This document shows positions 8,962 through 14,489 of a stretch of 14,489 nucleotides of DNA, piece after piece. The stretch comes from an uncultured Rubrivivax sp. (GTDB taxonomy: Bacteria > Pseudomonadota > Gammaproteobacteria > Burkholderiales > Burkholderiaceae_C). Under the pieces are notes generated by a model. The model had not been told where the DNA came from. It searched no databases and saw only the letters and a program-made list of their open reading frames with translations. Location of the stretch: contig CALBTN010000088.1 in NCBI GenBank assembly GCA_937967345.1, forward strand, positions 1 through 14,489, in the 5' to 3' direction. Position numbers and translations under genes: made by a program. Within the stretch, counting starts at the first letter, position 1. Each line of letters opens with the position of its first letter.

Positions 8962-9840
8962 ATGAAGCACCGCTTCGACCAGCTCGACGTCTTCGGCGCC
9001 GCGCCGCTGCGCGGCAACCCGCTGGCGGTGGTGCACGACGCGGCCGGGCTGGACGAGGCTTGCATGGCGGCGTTCGCGCGCTGGACCAACCTGTCGGAGA
9101 CCGCCTTCCTGTTGCCGCCCACCGATGCCCGGGCCGACTACCGGGTGCGCATCTTCACGCCGCAGGGCGAGCTGCCGTTTGCCGGCCACCCCACGCTGGG
9201 CAGCTGCCACGCCTGGCTGGCCGCGGGCGGGCGGCCGCGCGCGGCCGGCGTGGTGGTGCAGCAATGCGGCGTCGGCCTGGTGGCGGTGCGCGGCGGCAGC
9301 ACGGTGAGTGCGGGTGCAGCGGGTGCAGCGGGTGCGGGCACGCGCTGGGCTTTCGAAGCGCCGCCGCTGCGCCGCAGCGGGCCGCTGGATGCGGCGCTGC
9401 TGCAGCGCATCCGCGACGCGCTCGGCCTGGACGAGGCCGCCGTGCGCGCCCACCAATGGGTGGACAACGGCCCCGGCTGGTGCGCGGTGCTGCTCGATTC
9501 GGCCGCGCGCGTGCGCGCCTTGGCACCGGACTGGCAGCGTCTGGGCGAGCTGAAGCTGGGGGTGGTCGGGCCACATGCGGCCGGCGCCGAGCCGCAGTTC
9601 GAGTTGCGCGCGCTGTTCGGCAGTGGCGGCGGCGGCGGTTTCGAAGACCCGGTCACCGGCAGCCTGAACGCCAGCGTCGCGCAGTGGCTGACCGGCGCCG
9701 GCCTGGCGCCGCACGAGTACGTGGCCGGCCAGGGTGCGGCGCTGCACCGCGACGGGCGCGTGTTCATCGAGCGCGACGGCGACACGGTGTGGGTGGGCGG
9801 CGCGGTGCACGAGTGCATCCGCGGCGAGGTCGAGCTTTGA
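8962..9840 (+). CDS. PhzF-family isomerase/epimerase-like protein
   Basis: 292 residues. The N-terminal DVFGAAPLRGNPLAVV (9-24), LSETAFLLPP with Glu46, FTPQGELPFAGHPTLGS (65-81) and the C-terminal FEDPVTGSLNASVAQW form the typical PhzF/diaminopimelate-epimerase fold. Glu46 matches the catalytic Glu of PhzF, and GHPTLG and DPVTGS are its conserved active-site turns. PhzF itself isomerises a phenazine precursor, but most family members in non-phenazine bacteria have no known substrate; no other phenazine gene is here. A nine-base tandem repeat encodes a Gly/Ala loop at about 115-126. The weakly placed start follows the aminotransferase by 7 bases, and the stop overlaps the next TTG start (TTGA). 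Confidence 0.9.
   Translation: MKHRFDQLDVFGAAPLRGNPLAVVHDAAGLDEACMAAFARWTNLSETAFLLPPTDARADYRVRIFTPQGELPFAGHPTLGSCHAWLAAGGRPRAAGVVVQQCGVGLVAVRGGSTVSAGAAGAAGAGTRWAFEAPPLRRSGPLDAALLQRIRDALGLDEAAVRAHQWVDNGPGWCAVLLDSAARVRALAPDWQRLGELKLGVVGPHAAGAEPQFELRALFGSGGGGGFEDPVTGSLNASVAQWLTGAGLAPHEYVAGQGAALHRDGRVFIERDGDTVWVGGAVHECIRGEVEL
9312..9335 (+). repeat. Nine-base tandem repeat in the PhzF-like gene
   Basis: GGGTGCAGC occurs twice in a row (9312-9320 and 9321-9329) and is followed by a partial third copy GGGTGC (9330-9335). It encodes a Gly-Ala-Ala repeat. Copy-number change would keep the reading frame. Confidence 0.7.
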
Positions 9841-10523
9841 GCGCCGCGGCGGCGCGCGCTGGCGCAGCCGGTGCCGAGGTCGACCACCTGGTGGTGGCCG
9901 CGCACAGCCTGGAGCAAGGTGCGCAGTGGTGCGAGCGGGTGCTCGGCGCGGCCAGCCTGCCCGGCGGCAAGCACCCGGCGATGGGCACGCACAACCGGCT
10001 GCTGGCGCTGTCGAGCGCACGGTTCACGCGCTGCTACCTCGAGATCATCGCGATCGACCCGGCTGCGCCGGTGCCGCCGCAGCCGCGCTGGTTCGGCCTG
10101 GACGACGCGGCGCTGCAGCGCCGGCTGCGCCACGGGCCGTGTCTGCTGCACTTCGTCGCGCGCACCCGCGCGCTCGACGCCAGCCTGGCCGCGCTGGCTG
10201 CGCTGGGCATCGACGCCGGGCGCGCGGTGGCCGCCGAGCGCGCCAGCGCCCACGGTGCGCTGCGCTGGCGCATCGCGCAGCGCGCCGATGGCCGGCTGGC
10301 GTGCGGCGGCGCGCTGCCCACGCTGATCGAGTGGGGCGACGCGCACCCCACCGACCAGCTGCCGCCCAGCGCGGTGGCGCTGCAGTCGCTGGCGGTGGCC
10401 GGCGTGCCGCCGCCGGCGCTGGCCGCGCTGGCGCTGCCCGGCGTGACGGCCGGGCAGGGCAGCGCGCTGCAAGCGCTGCTGCACACCCCGGTCGGGCCGG
10501 TGGCACTGCACAGCATCGCTTGA
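9837..10523 (+). CDS. VOC-superfamily protein, glyoxalase-like domain
   Basis: 228 residues if it starts at TTG 9837, which overlaps the PhzF stop as TTGA. There is no ATG before the domain begins, so an alternative start such as a GTG within VDHLVVAA would remove the first metal ligand region. AEVDHLVVAAHSLEQGAQW (13-31) followed by MGTHNRLLAL (49-58), YLEIIAID (67-74), LLHFVART (103-110) and LIEW (163-166) is the pattern of the Glyoxalase_3-like VOC fold. His17, Glu69 and Glu165 are plausible metal ligands. Family members bind a divalent metal and act on various small molecules; the substrate is unknown. Its place between PhzF and a dehydratase suggests a role in the same small-molecule pathway. 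It is cytoplasmic. Confidence 0.78.
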   Translation: MSAAAARAGAAGAEVDHLVVAAHSLEQGAQWCERVLGAASLPGGKHPAMGTHNRLLALSSARFTRCYLEIIAIDPAAPVPPQPRWFGLDDAALQRRLRHGPCLLHFVARTRALDASLAALAALGIDAGRAVAAERASAHGALRWRIAQRADGRLACGGALPTLIEWGDAHPTDQLPPSAVALQSLAVAGVPPPALAALALPGVTAGQGSALQALLHTPVGPVALHSIA

Positions 10524-10529
10524 CCACCG

Positions 10530-10555
10530 CAGACCCATCGACCCACCAGACCCAT
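10530..10555 (+). repeat. Short direct repeat upstream of the dehydratase gene
   Basis: CAGACCCAT occurs at 10530-10538 and again at 10547-10555, a spacing of 17 bases, within the 46-base gap between the VOC and dehydratase genes. It could be a paired binding site or chance; nothing else in the gap looks like a promoter or terminator. Confidence 0.4.
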
Positions 10556-10569
10556 GACGCCCACTTGCC

Positions 10570-11562
10570 ATGAATGACGACCCCCGGACCCTGCCCGACG
10601 CCGCATCGCTGCACAGCGCGCTGGCCATCGTGCGCGCACAGCAGATCGCGCCGACGCCGACGATCCGCTGGCCGCTGCTCGAACAGCGCCTGGGCACGAT
10701 CGTGCACGTCAAGCACGAGAACCACACCGAGCTGGGTGCGTTCAAGCTGCGCGGCGGTGCGGTCTACCTGCACGAGCTGCACCAGCGCGAGCCGGCGCTG
10801 CGCGGCGTGATCAGCGCCACGCGCGGCAACCACGGCCAGTCGATCGCGCGCGCGGCGGCGCGGCTGGGGCTGGCGGCGACGATCGTCGTACCGCACGGCA
10901 ACTCGGCCGAGAAGAACGCGGCGATGCGCGCGCTCGGCGCCACGCTGGTCGAGCACGGCAGCGACTTCCAGCAAGCGCGCGAGCACGCGGCGGTGCTGGC
11001 CGAGCAGCGCGGCCTGCACATGGTGCCCAGCTTCCACCGCGACCTGGTGCGCGGCGTGGCCAGCTACTGGCTCGAGTTCTTCGCACAGGCGCAGCCCGAC
11101 ATCGTGATCGTGCCGATCGGCCTGGGCTCGGGCATCTGCGCCTGCGCCGCGGCGCGTGCGGCCTGCGGTGCGGCCACGCGCATCGTCGGCGTGGTCTCGG
11201 CGCAGGCCAGCGCCTACAAGGATTCGTTCGAGGCCGGCCGCGTCATCGAAGCGCCGGTGAGCACGCAGCTGGCCGACGGCATGGCCTGCCGCGTGCCCGA
11301 GGCCGATGCGCTGGCGATCATCCGGCGCGAGGTCGAGGCGATCGTCGCGGTCAGCGACGCCGAGGTGGCCGATGCGATGCGCGTGTACTTCAGCGACACC
11401 CACAACGCCGCCGAAGGCGCCGGCGCCGCGGCCCTGGCCGCCGCGCTGCAGCAGCGCGCGGCCTACGCCGGGCGCAGCCTGGGGCTGGTCTTGAGCGGCG
11501 GCAACGTCGACCGCGAGGTCTTCGCGCGCGTGCTTGCCGGCCCGCCCGGCAGCGTCCCGTAG
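10570..11562 (+). CDS. Fold-type II PLP enzyme, serine/threonine dehydratase-like
   Basis: 330 residues, a single catalytic domain with no C-terminal ACT regulatory domain, so it resembles catabolic rather than IlvA-type enzymes. Lys59 in GAFKLRG is the Schiff-base lysine. SATRGNHGQS (82-91) is the substrate and cofactor Asn loop, AEGAGAAAL (281-289) matches the family's E-x-x-GA segment, and SGGN (309-312) contacts the pyridine nitrogen. The phosphate loop reads GLGSGI (184-189) instead of the common GGGGL, which marks a distinct subgroup. Such enzymes deaminate L-serine or L-threonine to 2-oxo acids in the cytoplasm; the loop change makes the exact substrate uncertain (3-hydroxyaspartate or related hydroxy amino acids are options). 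No good Shine-Dalgarno precedes the ATG. Confidence 0.88.
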   Translation: MNDDPRTLPDAASLHSALAIVRAQQIAPTPTIRWPLLEQRLGTIVHVKHENHTELGAFKLRGGAVYLHELHQREPALRGVISATRGNHGQSIARAAARLGLAATIVVPHGNSAEKNAAMRALGATLVEHGSDFQQAREHAAVLAEQRGLHMVPSFHRDLVRGVASYWLEFFAQAQPDIVIVPIGLGSGICACAAARAACGAATRIVGVVSAQASAYKDSFEAGRVIEAPVSTQLADGMACRVPEADALAIIRREVEAIVAVSDAEVADAMRVYFSDTHNAAEGAGAAALAAALQQRAAYAGRSLGLVLSGGNVDREVFARVLAGPPGSVP

Positions 11563-11589
11563 AGTCGGTGCTTCGACCGCTGCCCGAGG
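11560..11589 (+). promoter_or_regulatory. Possible promoter and ribosome binding site for yghU
   Basis: GAGG at 11586-11589 is 6 bases before the yghU ATG and is a good Shine-Dalgarno. TAGAGT (11560-11565) overlaps the dehydratase stop and could be a -10 element. The best -35 match upstream (TTGCCG, 11534-11539) is 20 bases away, too far for a strong promoter. The ribosome site is well supported; the promoter is weak. Confidence 0.4.
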
Positions 11590-11595
11590 CATCCC

Positions 11596-12492
11596 ATGAG
11601 CGAAGTTGAGTCCTACCCCGCCGGCTACACCCCGCCCGCTGTCTGGACCTGGAACAAGGCCAGCGGCGGACAGTTCGCCAGCATCAACCGCCCCATCGCC
11701 GGGCCCACGCACGACAAGGTGCTGCCGGTCGGACGCCATCCGCTGCAGCTGTATTCGCAGGCCACGCCCAACGGCGTGAAGATCACGGTGATGCTGGAAG
11801 AGCTGCTGGCCGCCGGCCACCGCGGCGCCGAGTACGACGCCTGGCTGATCCGCATCGGCGAGGGCGACCAGTTCGGCAGCGGCTTCGTCGAGGTCAACCC
11901 GAACTCGAAGATCCCCGCGCTGATGGACCGCAGCGGGGCGCGGCCGGTGCGCGTGTTCGAGTCGGGCTCGATCCTGCTGTACCTGGCCGACAAGTTCGGC
12001 GCCTTCGTGCCCACCGAGCCGGCGGCGCGCGCCGAATGCCTGTCGTGGCTGTTCTGGCAGGTCGGCAGCGCGCCGTACCTGGGTGGCGGCTTCGGCCACT
12101 TCTACGCCTATGCGCCGCTGAAGATCGAGTACGCGATCGACCGCTTCGCGATGGAAGTCAAGCGCCAGCTCGACGTGCTCGACCGCCGGCTGGCCGAAGC
12201 CGAATACCTGGCGGGCGCGCACTACACCATCGCCGACATCGCGGTGTGGCCGTGGTACGGCGCGCTGGTCAAGGGCCTGGTGTACGGCGCCGGCGAGTTC
12301 TTGCAGGTGGGCGGCTACAAGCACGTGCAGCGCTGGGCCGAGCAGATCGCACGGCGCCCGGCGGTGCAGCGCGGGCGCATGGTCAACCGCATCTCGGGCG
12401 AGCCCGCCAGCCAGCTGCACGAACGCCACGACGCCAGCGACTTCGACAGCCGCACCCAGGACAAGCTGGCGCCGCCGGCAGCCGGCGCGTGA
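11596..12492 (+). CDS. yghU: YghU-type glutathione S-transferase / disulfide-bond reductase
   Basis: 298 residues and close to E. coli YghU along its whole length. Shared landmarks are VWTWNKASGG (16-25), INRPIAGPTH (30-39), LPVGRHPLQLYS (43-54), TPNGVKITVMLEEL (57-70), EYDAWLIRIGEGDQF (79-93), VNPNSKIPAL (100-109), ESGSILLYLA (122-131) and ERHDASDF near the end. The thioredoxin-like N-terminal domain binds glutathione through TPNG, NPNSKIP and ESG; the all-helical domain follows with IADIAVWPW (213-221). YghU proteins lack a catalytic Cys or Ser at the usual place, can bind two glutathione molecules and show disulfide reductase and peroxidase activity. It is cytoplasmic. The stop overlaps the alaX GTG (GTGA). 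Confidence 0.95.
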   Translation: MSEVESYPAGYTPPAVWTWNKASGGQFASINRPIAGPTHDKVLPVGRHPLQLYSQATPNGVKITVMLEELLAAGHRGAEYDAWLIRIGEGDQFGSGFVEVNPNSKIPALMDRSGARPVRVFESGSILLYLADKFGAFVPTEPAARAECLSWLFWQVGSAPYLGGGFGHFYAYAPLKIEYAIDRFAMEVKRQLDVLDRRLAEAEYLAGAHYTIADIAVWPWYGALVKGLVYGAGEFLQVGGYKHVQRWAEQIARRPAVQRGRMVNRISGEPASQLHERHDASDFDSRTQDKLAPPAAGA

Positions 12493-13229
12493 GCGGCGGC
12501 GTGGCCACCGAAGAGCTGTTCCGCGACGACGCCGCGCTGCTGGAGTGCCGCGCGCGCGTGCTCGGCGTGGCTGCCGATGGCGTGCAGTTGGACCGCACCG
12601 TGTTCTATCCGCAAGGCGGCGGCCAGGCCGGCGATGCCGGCTGGCTGCGGCTGGACGATGGCCGCGAGATCGTGGTGGCCGACACGCGCAAGGGCGCTGC
12701 GCCGGGCGAGATCGTGCACCTGCTCGGCGCCGGCGAAGACGGCTCGGCGCTGCAAGCCGGCACCGAGGTCACGGCGCGCATCGACCCGCTGCGCCGGCGC
12801 GCGCACATGCGTTTTCACACCGCCACCCATCTGCTGTGCGCGCTGGTGCCGCACGCGGTGGACGGCTGCTCGATCACGGCGGCGTACGCGCGGCTGGACT
12901 TCCACACCAACCAGCCGCTGGACAAGCAGGCCTTGAGCGACGGCATCGCGCGGCTGGTGGCCGAGGCGCACCCGGTGCGCCAGCGCTGGATCAGCGAGGC
13001 CGAGCTCGACGCCAACCCGGGCCTGGTGCGCAGCATGAGCGTGATGCCGCCGCGCGGCCAGGGCCGGGTGCGGGTGATCGACATCGAAGGCGTGGACCTG
13101 CAGCCCTGCGGCGGCACGCACGTGGCCAACACCGCCGACATCGGCCAGGTCATCGTGACCAAGATCGAGAAGAAGAGTGCAATGACCCGCAGAGTGGTCC
13201 TCGGCTTCGCCGACACCAGCGCGGGCTGA
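12489..13229 (+). CDS. alaX: Alanyl-tRNA editing protein, AlaX type
   Basis: 246 residues from a GTG that overlaps the yghU stop as GTGA; a second GTG four codons later is possible. TVFYPQGGGQAGDAG (37-51) is the N-terminal beta-domain motif seen in AlaX-M and AlaRS. The zinc site is complete: HxxxH at 110/114 in FHTATH and CxxxH at 207/211 in CGGTH. The protein ends soon after the editing domain and lacks the synthetase core. AlaX acts in trans in the cytoplasm and removes serine (and in some cases glycine) wrongly attached to tRNA-Ala. Its length fits the medium form with an N-terminal domain. It is last in the plus-strand run and convergent with the racemase. Confidence 0.92.
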   Translation: MSGGVATEELFRDDAALLECRARVLGVAADGVQLDRTVFYPQGGGQAGDAGWLRLDDGREIVVADTRKGAAPGEIVHLLGAGEDGSALQAGTEVTARIDPLRRRAHMRFHTATHLLCALVPHAVDGCSITAAYARLDFHTNQPLDKQALSDGIARLVAEAHPVRQRWISEAELDANPGLVRSMSVMPPRGQGRVRVIDIEGVDLQPCGGTHVANTADIGQVIVTKIEKKSAMTRRVVLGFADTSAG

Positions 13230-13230
13230 T

Positions 13231-13274
13231 GGCCGCTCGCGGCCGCTCGTGGTCAGGCGGTCACGAGGCCGGCC
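13231..13274. terminator. Hairpin region between convergent alaX and racemase genes
   Basis: Only 31 bases separate the two stops. GGCCG-CTCG-CGGCC (13231-13244) can form a small hairpin. CTCGTG (13246-13251) pairs with CACGAG (13262-13267) around a 10-base loop, and the stem can extend with GGCCG (13241-13245) pairing to CGGCC (13270-13274) past a 2-base bulge. There is no T-run on either strand, so this is not a standard intrinsic terminator; it could still stop or protect transcripts from both sides. Confidence 0.35.
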
Positions 13275-14489
13275 GCTGCGGGCCGTCGCCCGCGGATCCG
13301 CGCCGCGGCGCCAGGATGCGCGGGTTGGCGAAGGCCCAGGGCGTGGCCATGTCGACCAGGATGTCGCCCATGATCTTCTGCAGTTCGCCCTGCGTGATCT
13401 CCTGATCGCCCTGCCGGCCGTAGAGCACGACCTCGTCGCCGGCCTGCACCTCGGGCAGGTCGGTGACGTCGACCATGAAGGTGTTCATCGTGATCTTGCC
13501 GACGATCGGCGCGCGCTTGCCGTTGATCAGCACCTGCGCCTTGTTGGCGAACACGCGCCGGTAGCCGTCCGAGTAGCCCACCGGGATGTTCGCCAGCCGT
13601 GAGTCGCGCTGCAGCACGAAGGCATGGTCGTAGCTGACGCCGCTGCCGGCCGGATAGTCGTTGACGCTGGCCACGCGCGTCTTCAGCGCCATCGCCTTCT
13701 TGAAGCCGGCATCGGGCCGGGGCCAGTAGCCGTACAGCGCGCGCCCCGGGCGCACCATGTCGAAGTGCGATTCGGGCATCTCCACCGTCAGCAGCGAGTT
13801 CGCGGTGTGCAGCACGATGCGCTCGCGCTTCAGCCCGGCCTGCACGATCAGTGCATTCGCGTCGCGTTCGAACTCGGCCAGGCCGGCGGCGATCTTGGCT
13901 TTGTCGTCCAGCGCGAAGTGGGTCATGATGCCCACCGGCTCGAGCCCGGGAAGCGTGAGCATCTGCAGCGCCTGGCGGCGCCCGAGTTCGGTGCCGACCT
14001 CGAGCCCGTTGCGGTCCATCTCGCCCGAGTTCAACGCCAGGTGGAACTTGACGTTGCGGCCGCGCTGCCGCGCCGCGGCGGCCAGTTCGCGCGCCATCTC
14101 GGCGTTGCCGAGCAACTCCTCGATGCGCCAGCGCATGCCCGCGTTCATCTCGGCCAGCGTGGCTGCGCGCAGCCGCAGCACCTGGCCCTTGAAGCCGGCA
14201 AGCCGCGCGATGCGCGCCTCGTCGTTGCTGGTGATGCCGATGCACGGAATCTTCAGCTTCAGCACCGAGGGCATCAGCAGCTCGATGCCGTGGCCATAGG
14301 CGTCGGCCTTCATCACGACGCAGATCTGCGTGGGCGCTTTGACCAGTGATTGCATCTGCCGCAGGTTGTGCTCGAAGGCCTCGGCGTCGATCTCGAGCCA
14401 GGCGTTCGAGCTGCGCACCACTTCGGCGATGTTCGCCGGCTGGCGCGCCAGTTGCGGCGCGGCGAGCGCGCGCTGGCCCGCTGCAAGAC
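13261..14489 (-). CDS. bsr: Periplasmic broad-specificity amino-acid racemase (alanine racemase fold), 5' end cut by window
   Basis: The reading frame is open from the stop (13261) to the window edge, so the start lies beyond it. A GTG at 14419-14421 is an in-frame codon within the mature protein. Upstream of it the frame reads about 22 Ala/Gln/Pro-rich residues that look like the end of a signal peptide and a short linker. Key parts: the PLP lysine (codon 14308-14310) in VMKADAYGHG, the second catalytic Tyr in GVSYDHAF, NSGEMDRNG, MVRPGRALYG, DSRLANIPVGYSDGYRR and VGKITMNTFMVDVTD. Two Cys flank the lysine helix (ICVVMK and IPCIGI), as in Pseudomonas Bsr. The family racemises many non-beta-branched amino acids in the periplasm and feeds D-amino acids to the cell wall or medium. 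An ordinary Alr is less likely. Confidence 0.87.
   Translation of the reverse strand, partial: LAAGQRALAAPQLARQPANIAEVVRSSNAWLEIDAEAFEHNLRQMQSLVKAPTQICVVMKADAYGHGIELLMPSVLKLKIPCIGITSNDEARIARLAGFKGQVLRLRAATLAEMNAGMRWRIEELLGNAEMARELAAAARQRGRNVKFHLALNSGEMDRNGLEVGTELGRRQALQMLTLPGLEPVGIMTHFALDDKAKIAAGLAEFERDANALIVQAGLKRERIVLHTANSLLTVEMPESHFDMVRPGRALYGYWPRPDAGFKKAMALKTRVASVNDYPAGSGVSYDHAFVLQRDSRLANIPVGYSDGYRRVFANKAQVLINGKRAPIVGKITMNTFMVDVTDLPEVQAGDEVVLYGRQGDQEITQGELQKIMGDILVDMATPWAFANPRILAPRRGSAGDGPQRPAS

Noticed and set aside
9060..9836. Upstream extension of the VOC gene over the PhzF gene in another frame
   Set aside because: The extension is Arg-rich shadow sequence; PhzF motifs are intact in the other frame, so the VOC gene begins at 9837.
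8962..9840. Phenazine biosynthesis
   Set aside because: PhzF homologues are widespread without phenazines, and no PhzA/B, D, E or G-like gene is in the window.
10554..10577. Seven-codon open frame (MTPTCHE) overlapping the dehydratase start, which might be a leader peptide
   Set aside because: It contains two Thr codons, which is tempting for a threonine-related gene, but there is no Shine-Dalgarno, no attenuator hairpin, and such short frames are expected by chance.

Overview
The window is dense, very GC-rich DNA with third-position G/C bias, almost no intergenic space and many overlapping start/stop codons. Codon use and protein families (a PEP-CTERM exopolysaccharide-associated protein, a Pga-type polysaccharide synthase, a periplasmic broad-specificity racemase) point to a betaproteobacterium of the Burkholderiales, perhaps near Leptothrix, Rubrivivax or Ideonella. 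That placement is inference from composition and gene content. I see no rRNA, tRNA, CRISPR array, insertion sequence or phage gene.

Left part (1-4555). The 3' end of glutathione synthetase (gshB, + strand) meets tail-to-tail the last gene of a minus-strand exopolysaccharide operon; both genes stop on the same CTAG. Read in transcription order the operon is: a secreted PA14-like protein with a PEP-CTERM-type tail (4555-3692), pgaD (3692-3219), pgaC (3222-1951) and a short pgaA-like TPR/beta-barrel exporter (1954-149). All three junctions are stop/start overlaps of 1 or 4 bases. The order differs from the usual pgaABCD, there is no pgaB deacetylase, and the exporter is about 200 residues shorter than E. 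coli PgaA. A palindromic dispersed-type repeat lies in frame just after the exporter signal peptide. Together this looks like an inner-membrane synthase (PgaC/PgaD), an outer-membrane exit pore (PgaA-like) and a surface protein made as one unit. It is the most unusual part of the window.

Middle (4556-4798) is a divergent promoter region between that operon and a plus-strand ABC-F ATPase of the Uup type (4799-6703).

Right part (6802-13229) is a run of seven plus-strand genes: an EamA/DMT permease, a fold-type I PLP aminotransferase, a PhzF-like isomerase/epimerase, a glyoxalase-like VOC protein, a fold-type II PLP serine/threonine-dehydratase-like enzyme, a YghU-type glutathione S-transferase and an AlaX-type tRNA-Ala editing protein. 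The first four are tightly packed or overlapping and probably form one operon with an amino-acid theme. yghU has its own ribosome binding site and a possible promoter. alaX overlaps yghU by GTGA.

The window closes with a convergent minus-strand gene for a broad-specificity amino-acid racemase (bsr type), cut by the window edge in its export-signal region. So several genes on the right act on amino acids, including D-amino acids and mischarged Ser-tRNA(Ala); a direct functional link between them is only a suggestion.
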